Positions 50,857-59,986 of a stretch of DNA of 64,000 bases are shown here, piece by piece. Source of the DNA: CAJXSN01 sp947492235. Lineage in GTDB: Bacteria > Pseudomonadota > Alphaproteobacteria > Sphingomonadales > Sphingomonadaceae. Under the pieces are notes generated by a model. That model was not told the DNA's origin. It searched no databases and saw nothing but the letters and a program-made list of their open reading frames with translations. The translations under genes were made by a program, and so were the position numbers. The DNA lies in the NCBI RefSeq assembly GCF_042492175.1, contig NZ_CP170453.1, positions 1,612,001 through 1,676,000 of the forward strand, written 5' to 3'. Within the stretch, counting starts at the first letter, position 1. Each line of letters opens with the position of its first letter.

Positions 50857-53531
50857 CAGTTGGCAGCCAGCTTGCGGATCACATACTGGAGAATGCCGCC
50901 ATTGCGGTAATAATCCAACTCGTTTTCGGTATCGATCCGGCACAGTGCGGTGAACGCGAAGGTGCTGCCATCTTCGCGGGTCACTTCGACTTCGACATCC
51001 TGACGCGGGCTGAGGCTGGTCAGTCCCTTGATCGAGAAGGTATCGTTGGCGCCCAGGCTGAGCGTTTCGCGAGTGTCGCCGTCTTTGAACTGTAGCGGCA
51101 GCACGCCCATGCCGATCAGGTTCGAACGGTGGATCCGCTCGAAGCTTTCCACGATCACCGCGCGCACGCCCAGCAGGATAGTGCCCTTGGCCGCCCAGTC
51201 GCGGCTGGAGCCGGTGCCGTATTCCTTGCCCGCAACGACCACCAGCGGTGTGCCGTCTTCCTTGTGCTTCATGGCGGCATCGTAAATCGCCATCTGCTCG
51301 CCGTTATAGGTGGTGTATCCACCCTCCACGCCGGGGACCATTTCGTTGCGGATACGGATATTGGCAAAGGTGCCACGCATCATCACGTCGTGATTGCCGC
51401 GGCGGCTGCCGTAGGAGTTGAAGTCCGCCTTCGCGACCTGGTGATCGCGCAGATATTCGCCGGCGGGGCTTTCTTCTTTGATCGCGCCAGCAGGCGAAAT
51501 GTGGTCGGTCGTGGTCGAATCGCCGAGGATCGCCAGCGGCTTCGCATCCGTGATGTCGGTGATCGGGGCCGGGGTCATCTCCATGCCTTCGAAATATGGC
51601 GGGCTGGCGATGTAGGTGCTGCCCGGGTTCCACTGATACGTGTCCGATGCGGTGACCTTTACTGCCTGCCAATGCTCGTCACCGTCATAGACGTTGGCGT
51701 AGCGCTTCTCGAACATGGAACGGTCGATATTGGCGGCGCGGTGCTCGGCGATTTCTTGATTGCTCGGCCACACGTCGGCCAACATCACGTCATTGCCGTC
51801 CTGATCCTGACCGAGCGGGGTCGTCGTGATGTCCTGCGTAACGGTGCCGAGGACTGAATAGGCGACCACGAGCGGCGGGCTGGCGAGGAAATTGGCGCGC
51901 ACGTCGGGCGATACGCGGCCTTCGAAATTGCGGTTCCCCGACAATACAGAGGCGGCGACGATATCGTTGCCGTTGATCGCCTTGCTGATCGGCGCGGCCA
52001 GTGGGCCGGAATTGCCGATACAGGTGGTGCAGCCGTAACCGACCAGATCGAAGCCCATCGCATCGAGATCGTCCTGCAGGCCGGACTTCACGAGGTAATC
52101 GGTGACCACCTGCGAACCCGGTGCGAGTGAGGTCTTTACCCACGGCTTTGGCAGCAGGCCCTTCTCGCGCGCTTTTTTCGCAACCAGACCAGCGGCGATC
52201 AGCACATCCGGGTTGGAGGTGTTGGTGCAGCTGGTGATGGCAGCAATCACGACATCGCCGTCGCCGATATCGTGATCGGTCGCGTCCACATCGACACGGT
52301 GCGGTTCGCTCTTGCCGTACAGTTTCTTGAGGTCCGAATTGAACAGCTCGTCCACTTCGGGCAGCGCGACCTTATCCTGCGGACGCTTGGGTCCGGCCAG
52401 ACTGGGGACAACGCTGGTCATGTCGAGGCTGAGCGTTTCGGTGAATACCGGCTCGTTCTCCGGCTCGAACCACATGCCTTGTTCGCGGCAATAGGCCTCT
52501 ACCAGCGCGATCTGATGCTCTTCGCGGCCTGTCAGGCGCAAATAATCCAGAGTCTTGTCGTCCACGCCGAAGAAGCCGCAGGTCGCGCCGTATTCCGGAG
52601 CCATATTCGCAATGGTTGCACGGTCGGCCAGGCTCAGCGTGGAAACGCCGGGGCCGTAAAATTCGACGAAGCTGCCGACCACGCCGACTTCGCGCAGCAT
52701 CTGCACGCAGGTCAGCACCAGATCGGTGGCGGTCACGCCTTCGTTCATCTTGCCTTCCAGCTTGAAGCCGACGACCTTAGGGATCAGCATGGAAACAGGC
52801 TGGCCAAGCATGGCAGCTTCCGCTTCGATGCCGCCGACGCCCCAGCCGAGAACGCCCAGACCATTGATCATGGTGGTGTGGCTGTCGGTGCCGACGCAGG
52901 TGTCGGGGTAAGCGGTCAGAACGCCGTTCTGGTCCTCGGTCGACCAGACGGTGCGGCCGATATGTTCCAGATTCACCTGATGGCAGATACCGGTTCCGGG
53001 AGGCACGGCGGAGAAGTTCTCGAAGCTCTTGGAACCCCATTTGAGGAAGTCGTAGCGTTCCGCATTGCGGGCATATTCCAGCTCGACATTCTTCTCGAAG
53101 GCCTTGGGGTGGCCGAATTCGTCGACCATAACGGAGTGGTCGATCACGAGGTTCACTGGAACTTGCGGATTGATCTTGGCTGTGTCGCCGCCCAGATCGG
53201 CAATGGCATCGCGCATGGCAGCCAGATCGACCACGCAAGGCACGCCGGTGAAATCCTGCAGTAGAACGCGGGCGGGGCGGTACTGGATCTCGCTGCCGGT
53301 CGTCGGGTTCTTCGCCCAGTCGGCGATTGCCTGCACGTCGTCGGTAGAAACCGTGTGGCCGCCATCTTCGAAGCGGAGCATGTTTTCCAGCAGCACTTTC
53401 ATGCTGAACGGCAGACGCGAAACATCGCCGATTGTCTCGGCCGCTTTGGCAAAGGAGTAATAGGCGTAATCCTTGCCCTCTACCGTGAGCGTGCTGCGGG
53501 TGCCGAGCGTGTCCTTGCCGACCTGGGTCAT
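50856..53531 (-). CDS. acnA: Aconitate hydratase A
   Basis: An 891-residue 4Fe-4S enzyme of the citric acid cycle. Iron-sulfur cysteines are in AITSCTNTSNP and YGCTTCIGNSGPL. Other conserved segments are DSHTTMINGLGVLGWGVGGIEAEAAMLGQP, SRDWAAKGTILLGVRAVIVESFERIHRSNLIGMGVLPL and the swivel domain. Length matches E. coli AcnA (891). AAAGGACG precedes the start, with a 218-bp leader before the next gene. Confidence 0.98.
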   Translation of the reverse strand: MTQVGKDTLGTRSTLTVEGKDYAYYSFAKAAETIGDVSRLPFSMKVLLENMLRFEDGGHTVSTDDVQAIADWAKNPTTGSEIQYRPARVLLQDFTGVPCVVDLAAMRDAIADLGGDTAKINPQVPVNLVIDHSVMVDEFGHPKAFEKNVELEYARNAERYDFLKWGSKSFENFSAVPPGTGICHQVNLEHIGRTVWSTEDQNGVLTAYPDTCVGTDSHTTMINGLGVLGWGVGGIEAEAAMLGQPVSMLIPKVVGFKLEGKMNEGVTATDLVLTCVQMLREVGVVGSFVEFYGPGVSTLSLADRATIANMAPEYGATCGFFGVDDKTLDYLRLTGREEHQIALVEAYCREQGMWFEPENEPVFTETLSLDMTSVVPSLAGPKRPQDKVALPEVDELFNSDLKKLYGKSEPHRVDVDATDHDIGDGDVVIAAITSCTNTSNPDVLIAAGLVAKKAREKGLLPKPWVKTSLAPGSQVVTDYLVKSGLQDDLDAMGFDLVGYGCTTCIGNSGPLAAPISKAINGNDIVAASVLSGNRNFEGRVSPDVRANFLASPPLVVAYSVLGTVTQDITTTPLGQDQDGNDVMLADVWPSNQEIAEHRAANIDRSMFEKRYANVYDGDEHWQAVKVTASDTYQWNPGSTYIASPPYFEGMEMTPAPITDITDAKPLAILGDSTTTDHISPAGAIKEESPAGEYLRDHQVAKADFNSYGSRRGNHDVMMRGTFANIRIRNEMVPGVEGGYTTYNGEQMAIYDAAMKHKEDGTPLVVVAGKEYGTGSSRDWAAKGTILLGVRAVIVESFERIHRSNLIGMGVLPLQFKDGDTRETLSLGANDTFSIKGLTSLSPRQDVEVEVTREDGSTFAFTALCRIDTENELDYYRNGGILQYVIRKLAAN

Positions 53532-53749
53532 ATGCGTCCTTTCGAAGATGGTTTTGATGCGGGCCGCCGGGGGGTATCGGCGTGCGCTGCGCTTGCTGCG
53601 TCAACTGCGGCAGAGCGCCCTGTTCGTCAAGGGTATCCGGGGCGTGGAAGCAGGGCTCAGGGCATTTTACAGGAGTTTACTAGGGCGAATGCCCGGGCCC
53701 GTGTATTCCCTTGGTCAACGAAGAAACGTTCGGACACGGGGTAGGCGGA

Positions 53750-53935
53750 ATGAAAACTTCACAGGCAGCAGCCGGAGAGCGTTCGCTCGCCAGTTTGCAA
53801 GCAGGGGTTATGTCTGCGGTTGTTTTCGTCGTTGCGTGCTTTTCTGCCGCGATCGTGTTTTCGGCATATCCTGCCGATGCACGCTCGTCCGATGCACGCG
53901 ATCAAGCGCATGAGGTGGGCGAAGCCCAACCTTAA
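53750..53935 (+). CDS. Small single-pass membrane protein, hypothetical
   Basis: A 61-codon frame with a polar N-terminus, one hydrophobic helix (LQAGVMSAVVFVVACFSAAIVFSAYPADA) and a polar tail. GGCGGA sits before the ATG and a terminator follows about 87 bp after the stop, which supports a real gene. No family recognised. It is divergent from acnA. Confidence 0.5.
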   Translation: MKTSQAAAGERSLASLQAGVMSAVVFVVACFSAAIVFSAYPADARSSDARDQAHEVGEAQP

Positions 53936-54021
53936 GCCATCGCTTCGCGTCCTAGTGGCGCGGGGGCCCGAGGGTCGCCTTCCAGGTTGCTTTATTCGCA
54001 TCGCAGTTCTGGAAGCCTCGG

Positions 54022-54064
54022 CGGCCGCTCTCCAAGGGGTTGGGGAGCGGCCGTTATCTTTTTG
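54022..54064 (+). terminator. Rho-independent terminator before the DMT transporter gene
   Basis: CGGCCGCTC (54022-54030) pairs with GAGCGGCCG (54045-54053), followed by TTATCTTTTT. It ends the plus-strand small-protein transcript, in front of the convergent transporter gene. Confidence 0.8.
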
Positions 54065-54082
54065 CGGATGCGCAGCTTAGTC

Positions 54083-54958
54083 CTAAGCCTTGGGCGATCG
54101 GCCCCGGCTCGCCAGAAAACTTCCCGCTACAATCAGTGCTGTGCCTGCTAACGAGGTCAGCGTAACTTCCTCTGCGAAGAACAACCAGCCGAAGAGCACA
54201 GCCCACAGGAAGCCGGAATATTCCATCGGCACCAGCGCTTGTGCCTCTTCGCGGGCATAGGCCCAAGCGAGAAGCATGGCCCCCATAACGGTCAGGACCG
54301 CCGCCGCACCGATTTCCACGAGTGCCTCGGTCGCGGGCCATTCCAGCATCCACGGCGCTGCTACCGCAAGGACCAGAGCGGAAACGCCGCCGTGAAAAGT
54401 GGCAACTTCGGCCGGGCCTGCGGCCTGCGATTGCAAGCGGATGATGATGAAATTGGTGGCATAGAGCACTGCGGAAACGAGAATTGCGGCGAGGCCCAGC
54501 ATGGTATCCACGCTGCCGTCGGCCTCACCCAATCGTCCGGCGACAATCACGATGGTCCCGCCGAACCCCAGCAGGGAGGCGACAATTGCGCGGCGTTGCA
54601 CCGTCTCTTTCAGGATGATGGCTGCCAGATACAGTGCGATAAGCGGCGCAATGAATGAAATGGCAATCGCTTCTGCTATTGGCAGCTTGGTGATCGCATA
54701 GAAGAATGTCAGCGCCATGATGGCCGAGACAAAACCGCGCATCAGGTGCAGCTTGAGCGCCTTCTTCGCTGGCCAGCGGCCACCGCCAATCAGCCAGATC
54801 GGCGCCGCAAGCCCGCAAGACATTGCCGCGCGCAGCAAGGTCGCGCTGTAAACCCCCGCCGCCAAAGCCGCGCCTTTCATGAAGGCATCCATCAGTGCCA
54901 GCAGCCCGACAGCGGCGAATGTGGCCGCGATCGGCATCAGAGCATGTTGGCGGGTCAT
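54083..54958 (-). CDS. EamA-family DMT transporter
   Basis: A 291-residue membrane protein with ten helices made of two EamA repeats. Repeat 1 ends in FIAPLIALYLAAIILKETVQRRAIVASLLGFGGTIVIV and repeat 2 in PMEYSGFLWAVLFGWLFFAEEVTLTSLAGTALIVAGSF. It exports or imports small metabolites; substrate unknown. It stands alone between a terminator and the divergent L,D-transpeptidase gene. Confidence 0.93.
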   Translation of the reverse strand: MTRQHALMPIAATFAAVGLLALMDAFMKGAALAAGVYSATLLRAAMSCGLAAPIWLIGGGRWPAKKALKLHLMRGFVSAIMALTFFYAITKLPIAEAIAISFIAPLIALYLAAIILKETVQRRAIVASLLGFGGTIVIVAGRLGEADGSVDTMLGLAAILVSAVLYATNFIIIRLQSQAAGPAEVATFHGGVSALVLAVAAPWMLEWPATEALVEIGAAAVLTVMGAMLLAWAYAREEAQALVPMEYSGFLWAVLFGWLFFAEEVTLTSLAGTALIVAGSFLASRGRSPKA

Positions 54959-55125
54959 TCGGGCTGGCTCTATCCAATCGGCGGTGCTCCGTCATCAGGC
55001 GCGTGCAATCCCGCGAAATGATGCGGAAAACGCACAAGTCGTGCGAAATTCAGCTTGCGCTAAGCGCGGGTTCTTGATGACACGGGGCAATCGCGGCAAA
55101 TTGGCTGCAACAAGGTGGACGATTG

Positions 55126-56517
55126 ATGACACGTAAGACGAAAACCGCACTCATTCTGGCAACCGGCGCAGCATTCTGCTTGCCCGCCACGCTCAGCGCG
55201 CAGGCCGCCCCGGCGAACCTTTTGCCGGAGGAAAAGCCCCAGACAGAGAAGGCGGCGGAACCCGAATATGATGCGCCGACCACCGGCACCGCTCTCACCG
55301 CGCCCGCTCCTGCCGAAACCATGGCGACTGTTCAGCAGATCGCGCCCGACACGCAGAATTGGACAGCCGATCAGGCGATGGCGTTGGCGGATTTGATCGA
55401 CGGGATTGCCGAGGAAGGTCTGAACCCTGCCGATTACGACGCGGCTAGCCTGCGCGTAATGGCGGCCGGGGGCGATAGCGATGCGCTTAACAGCGAAGCC
55501 AGCAAGCGCTTTGCCTGGCTGGTTGAAGACATGCGCGATGGCCGTACCCCGATGGATGCCCGCAAGCAGTGGTTCGTCATGGACCCTGATGCGGATCGCT
55601 ACCGGACCGGCGATCTGATGCAGCGGGCATTGGCCGATGGCGATATTGCCGGCGTCCTGGCCTCGGTCGCGCCGGAACATCCCGATTATGCGCGTTTGCG
55701 CGAGGAACTCGCGACGGTCGATCCGATGTCCAAGCGCGGCAAGATGATCCGCGCCAATATGGATCGCTGGCGCTGGCTCCCACGCGATCTGGGTAGCCAG
55801 TACCTCATCACCAATGTGCCGGAATATCAGCTACGCCTGACGGTCAACGACAACATTGTTCGCACCTATCGGACTATCGTCGGCAAGCCGGGCCGCACGG
55901 CCACGCCGCAACTCGCGGAAAGCGTCGAGGGGGTAATCCTCAACCCGACATGGACGGTGCCGCAGAGCATTGTGAAAGGCGAGGGGCTTGGTGCCCGCGT
56001 GCTGAACAATCCCGGCTGGGCGCGCAGCAAGGGCTATACCGCGAAGAAGGGTGCCAATGGCTGGGTGACGGTCGTCCAGCAGCCCGGCCCGACCAATTCG
56101 CTCGGCAAAATGAAGCTGGATATGCCGAACCGGCATGCGATTTTCTTCCACGACACGCCGAGCCGCGGCCTGTTCAACAGCAGCAAGCGGGCGCTGAGCC
56201 ATGGCTGCATCCGCACCGAGCGGGCGTCCGAGCTGGCGCTGACTCTGGCAATTCTGCAGGCCGGTCTGACGGCGGAAGAAGGCGTAGCAAAGCTCTCCAG
56301 CGGAAAATACACGCGGGTGCCGTTCAAGAAAACAATGCCCGCCTACATCACCTATTTCACGATGGCGCAGGACATTAACGGCAAGCTGTCGAGCTTCCCC
56401 GATATTTACGGCCGCGATGCACCTGTGCTCGCGTCGCTGGACGCCCCGCGCGTGGCGAATCGCAGCCGCGTGACCAATGAACAGATTATCGTGATCGAGG
56501 ACGACCCGCGGGCGTGA
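55126..56517 (+). CDS. L,D-transpeptidase, YcbB-like
   Basis: A 463-residue secreted protein with a signal peptide ending near LSAQA, a scaffold region with peptidoglycan-binding-like helices, and a YkuD domain. The catalytic motif is FHDTPSRGLFNSSKRALSHGCIRTERA, with the Cys in SHGC. It forms 3-3 cross-links in peptidoglycan or anchors proteins. AAGGTGG lies before the ATG. It converges with a second, different L,D-transpeptidase 36 bp further on. Confidence 0.93.
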   Translation: MTRKTKTALILATGAAFCLPATLSAQAAPANLLPEEKPQTEKAAEPEYDAPTTGTALTAPAPAETMATVQQIAPDTQNWTADQAMALADLIDGIAEEGLNPADYDAASLRVMAAGGDSDALNSEASKRFAWLVEDMRDGRTPMDARKQWFVMDPDADRYRTGDLMQRALADGDIAGVLASVAPEHPDYARLREELATVDPMSKRGKMIRANMDRWRWLPRDLGSQYLITNVPEYQLRLTVNDNIVRTYRTIVGKPGRTATPQLAESVEGVILNPTWTVPQSIVKGEGLGARVLNNPGWARSKGYTAKKGANGWVTVVQQPGPTNSLGKMKLDMPNRHAIFFHDTPSRGLFNSSKRALSHGCIRTERASELALTLAILQAGLTAEEGVAKLSSGKYTRVPFKKTMPAYITYFTMAQDINGKLSSFPDIYGRDAPVLASLDAPRVANRSRVTNEQIIVIEDDPRA

Positions 56518-56553
56518 GTTTCGCGGCCGCAATTTGGCGGCCGGGGAAACGCT

Positions 56554-57273
56554 TTAGTACACGCCGGGGTTGAGAATTTGCTCGCCCTGCGGCGGGTCTG
56601 GCTGCAGGATTTTGAGGTCCGGCTTCGGTTCGGGGGCAGGGGGCGTGACCCGGCTGCCATCAGCCGCCAGCCCTAGGCTGTCAGCATAAAGCAGCCGACC
56701 GCCCGACAGGTTTAGCAAAGCAATACGAAACTGGTCTTCGCCCATCGCGAAACACCCGTTGGAGCGGCCTAGGCGGCCCCAGCGCTCCAGATGCGATTGT
56801 TCTGCATATTTCGCACGGTGCATCACGATATAGCGGCGCAGCGCGTTATCATTGGTCGGGTCGAGCCCGCCGAGACGAACCGAGGTGCCATAGCGGCCCT
56901 TGTACCATTCCCAAGTGACGTAGGCGCCCTTGCTGGTGGCGTTGGAGCCTTCGACATTGGAATAATTGTTGAGCCAGCCATCATGCTCCGGATCGGAACC
57001 GGTGCCATGGCTGACGTGATAGCTGTCGACCTTGCCGAGGCCCAGATTGACGAAATGGAAACGCGGTTCGCTGGAGCGCACACCGTAATCGGCGATGCCG
57101 ACAATGTCGCGTTTCCAGATGGCGTCGCCGGCCTTGTCCAGTTCCCGCTTGGCAATGGCAAATAGCTCGCGGTCGCGCAGGCTGCCCGCCATGGGTTGGG
57201 CAAAGACACGTGCAGGCAGAGCGCCCAGCGCCCCTGCAACAATGCCACCCTTGATGATTTCGCGCCTGTTCAT
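56554..57273 (-). CDS. Murein L,D-transpeptidase catalytic domain protein (YkuD_2 type)
   Basis: A 239-residue exported protein. The N-terminus MNRREIIKGGIVAGALGALPARVFA has twin Arg and looks like a Tat signal. The catalytic region has VNLGLGKVDSYHVSHGTGSDP and RLGRSNGCFAMGEDQF, with the nucleophile in SNGC, as in the YkuD_2 subgroup. A Pro/Gln-rich tail ends it. It is divergent from the small lipoprotein gene at 57349. Confidence 0.9.
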   Translation of the reverse strand: MNRREIIKGGIVAGALGALPARVFAQPMAGSLRDRELFAIAKRELDKAGDAIWKRDIVGIADYGVRSSEPRFHFVNLGLGKVDSYHVSHGTGSDPEHDGWLNNYSNVEGSNATSKGAYVTWEWYKGRYGTSVRLGGLDPTNDNALRRYIVMHRAKYAEQSHLERWGRLGRSNGCFAMGEDQFRIALLNLSGGRLLYADSLGLAADGSRVTPPAPEPKPDLKILQPDPPQGEQILNPGVY

Positions 57274-57348
57274 GTTTGTTTTCTACCATAACCAAGCTTA
57301 ATCGCAGCTTGAAGCCGAAATCGGGCTGCCGGACAGGAGTTGCCAGCC

Positions 57349-57891
57349 ATGCGTCTTATCCTAGCCTCGTTCTGTCTTGCCGGAGCCAGTGCCTGCACGC
57401 AGGCGGCGGAATTGTCGAGCACGCCCATAGCCGAGGCAGCGCCACCGTCGGCAACTGAGTCAGTACCTGCAATCGATCCCCCTGCGGCGGCAGAACCTGT
57501 GTCAGGAACGCCGGCGCCTACCCGCGTTTCCAGTGCCGTCGATGCCACCCGGCTCAAACAGAACAGCGGCATGACCTTGCAATGGATCGGCTGGGAAGAA
57601 CGCGGCCCGGCGCTGGTGTTCGAGGACCCGGAAGGCAGCTATCGCCTGTCCGGCCAGCAGAGCGGAGCCGATGGTGGCCGCCTGGCAGTCTACGGCGCGA
57701 TTACCGAGATCGGCCCCGGCTATTTCGTACTCGATGGAACGATCGAGATTACCGGCACGCCCGATGCAGACCGGCAATGCAAAGCGGACCGTCTCTGGCG
57801 CTTCGAAGTCACTCAGGGGCGAAAATATTACCGGATGCGCACCTTCGAATGGTGCGATTATCTGACCGATTACATCGACATCTATTTCTAA
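57349..57891 (+). CDS. Lipoprotein of unknown function
   Basis: A 180-residue protein with a signal ending in ASAC (Cys about residue 16). A Pro/Ala/Ser-rich linker (about 20-65) leads to a small folded domain with WIGWEERGPALVFEDPEGSYRLSGQQ, DGTIEI and two Cys (RQCKAD, EWCDYL) that may bond. AGGAG lies 9 nt before the ATG. It converges with the flavoprotein gene, 14 bp apart. Family not recognised. Confidence 0.75.
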   Translation: MRLILASFCLAGASACTQAAELSSTPIAEAAPPSATESVPAIDPPAAAEPVSGTPAPTRVSSAVDATRLKQNSGMTLQWIGWEERGPALVFEDPEGSYRLSGQQSGADGGRLAVYGAITEIGPGYFVLDGTIEITGTPDADRQCKADRLWRFEVTQGRKYYRMRTFEWCDYLTDYIDIYF

Positions 57892-57905
57892 AGCGCGCCC
57901 GCCAA

Positions 57906-59351
57906 TTAGCCGGCGCTTCGAGCGGCCTGCTCAACCGCCAGTTTCTGCAGATTGGGGACGGCTGCCACGGTCGCGTCGCGGATTTTCATGGCCGCTGCCT
58001 TGGTCGCGTCGTCTGCCTCGCCCATGGCGGCCATGATCCGGGTGCCGGGGTCAAGCCGCGCCTTGCCCAGAAATTCCAAGATCGGCTCCTGCTGCGACCA
58101 CAGCATCCGGTTCATCGCATTGCCGAGCAACGCCATCGGATAATCATTCGGCTCTGCCGTGATGGTGCACGGATTGGTAACGGCGTTTTTCTGCTCGTCC
58201 GTTTCGTAATGCGCTTCGATGAAGCCGACGACCGTTGCGCTGAGCGACACTAGAGGCACTTGCAGCAATTGCGGGATAATCCGGCCTTCCTGCCAGATCG
58301 GCTGGGGCGTTTTGGGTGTGGCTGCCGAGGCGGTGCAGTCGATGAACATGGCGTCTTCGGGAACCGGTGCATTGCCCTTGGCCCCGTGCAGCATTCCCCG
58401 CTCGACCTTGGATACCCGCCCGATGCGGATGATGTTATCTATGGTGCGTAGTTTCTCGACCTCGCCTTCCGAAATCGTCGGGAAGACGAATTTGGTCGGC
58501 AGAATATCTTTGTCGAACCGCAGCATATGGCCGCGTTCTTCCAGCGCGAGGAAGATGTCCTCTCCGCTCGATGCGGTTTTCGCAGCCTCCATCTGCGACA
58601 ATTGCCAGTCCACCGTGTGGGACAGATACTTGGCCCCCGGCTGGGTGGAGAGGCGATTGATCATCCATGTCTCACGCGGACGCACCCAGCTGATATTGGC
58701 GGGCGCGACGCCCATCGCCAACAGCCAGACGCCGACATCCATCGCTGTCTTGCCCGCGCCCATGATCACGTAGTGTGATGGTGGGTCGAAGCCTTCCTCC
58801 GTCCTGCCCACCCACAGCTCCGGCAGTTTGCCCGGCGTGGTGATGCGCACATCATCGGCGACTTCGAACTTGCGCTTGTGGGTGGCAGGGACGCTGGCCG
58901 TATAGTCCCGCCCGTCCACCAGCTTGCGCCGGACATGGACCTCGGTTTCCGACCCGTCCAGCATGGAGGTAAAGCGGTGCTGCGCTCCTTCGCCGCCCGC
59001 ATAATCGGACATAGGGTGGTAGGAGATGCGCCCTGTCGGGAGGAATTTCTCGCGCATCGCGCGGTCAAAATAATCGCGCACCTGAGTGCCGGTGGCCAAT
59101 TCGTATAGGCCGGCATTAGGCCCGCTAACATCAATCCTGTCATCGCCGAGGCTCATCGAATTGAGCCCGTAGGTTGCGCTAGGCTGGTGCAGCGTGACGT
59201 AGGGATAGCTGACATTCCAGTGCCCGCCGGGCTTGGCGTGACGGTCCACCACGGTCACATGCCGGTCACTGTGGTTCAGGATGCTTTCGATAAAGCCCAT
59301 CGCGAGCGCGCCTGCGCCGATAACCAGATAGTCCGTTTCGATTGTCGCCAT
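57906..59351 (-). CDS. FAD/NAD(P)-binding flavoprotein (monooxygenase-like)
   Basis: A 481-residue soluble protein. FAD-binding GAGALAMGFIESIL is at the N-terminus, followed by DRHAKPGGHWNVSYPYVTLHQPS. A second nucleotide motif, IMGAGKTAMDVGVWLLAMG, lies in the middle. The plan resembles flavin-containing/Baeyer-Villiger-type monooxygenases, but their full fingerprint is not evident. Substrate unknown. It stands alone; nothing nearby suggests a pathway. Confidence 0.85.
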   Translation of the reverse strand: MATIETDYLVIGAGALAMGFIESILNHSDRHVTVVDRHAKPGGHWNVSYPYVTLHQPSATYGLNSMSLGDDRIDVSGPNAGLYELATGTQVRDYFDRAMREKFLPTGRISYHPMSDYAGGEGAQHRFTSMLDGSETEVHVRRKLVDGRDYTASVPATHKRKFEVADDVRITTPGKLPELWVGRTEEGFDPPSHYVIMGAGKTAMDVGVWLLAMGVAPANISWVRPRETWMINRLSTQPGAKYLSHTVDWQLSQMEAAKTASSGEDIFLALEERGHMLRFDKDILPTKFVFPTISEGEVEKLRTIDNIIRIGRVSKVERGMLHGAKGNAPVPEDAMFIDCTASAATPKTPQPIWQEGRIIPQLLQVPLVSLSATVVGFIEAHYETDEQKNAVTNPCTITAEPNDYPMALLGNAMNRMLWSQQEPILEFLGKARLDPGTRIMAAMGEADDATKAAAMKIRDATVAAVPNLQKLAVEQAARSAG

Positions 59352-59419
59352 GTGTGCAGCCTTCCTAATTTGGCGGCTGGCCTATCACGGGCGGCAGACC
59401 CTAGGAAGAGCGCGTCACG

Positions 59420-59944
59420 CTATTGCGCGCCCAGAATCATCCGGTCGTCGGCAATCTCGACATTGTCGACAGCCGAAAGGAAGGATTGGCCCAGCAGCGA
59501 CGTGTCGAGTCCTTCGGGGATGATGACCGCCTGCACATTGCGCTTCGTAATCCCGCCCACTTCCACATCGGGCAGCATGGCGGGCACACCGAACACGTCG
59601 CCGCTGGCCCCGCGCCCGATCAGCGCGATTTCGCTGTCATTCCAGCTGAGACCGGCAGCGGTGGCATCGGACGCGGTCAAGGCGATCACGCTGGCTCCGG
59701 TATCGACCATCATCCGCATGGAGGATCCAGCCACGGCAACATTGGCATAGAAATGGCCATCGCTCTCGCGGACGAGGGTGTGCTCGCCCTGATACCATTG
59801 GGCATTGGCTTGGCCGGTCGATTGGCTCGACACAGCTTCGCTGCCTTCGGTTGCCTCTTCACCGGTACCTTCACCAAGGTCCGGAGCCATAGCCAGCACC
59901 ATGGTGCAAACGCCAAATACGAGCAGTAGGGAACGTCCAATCAT
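59420..59944 (-). CDS. Retropepsin-like aspartic protease (TIGR02281 type)
   Basis: A 174-residue exported protein with a hydrophobic N-terminus (SLLLVFGVCTMVLAMA), an acidic linker and a single aspartic-protease lobe. D81 is in MMVDTGASVIAL, with GLDTSLLGQSFLSAVDNVEI as the second hydrophobic-Gly motif. It should act as a dimer at the membrane or periplasm. Such clan-AA proteins are common in alphaproteobacteria; substrates unknown. Confidence 0.9.
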   Translation of the reverse strand: MIGRSLLLVFGVCTMVLAMAPDLGEGTGEEATEGSEAVSSQSTGQANAQWYQGEHTLVRESDGHFYANVAVAGSSMRMMVDTGASVIALTASDATAAGLSWNDSEIALIGRGASGDVFGVPAMLPDVEVGGITKRNVQAVIIPEGLDTSLLGQSFLSAVDNVEIADDRMILGAQ

Positions 59945-59986
59945 CCGGGCAGCTTAGCGCCATTGGATTAAGCGGTTCTAAAGGCC

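Noticed and set aside
52272..53264. 330-codon plus-strand frame opposite acnA
   Set aside because: Shadow of aconitase; no domain or ribosome-binding site.
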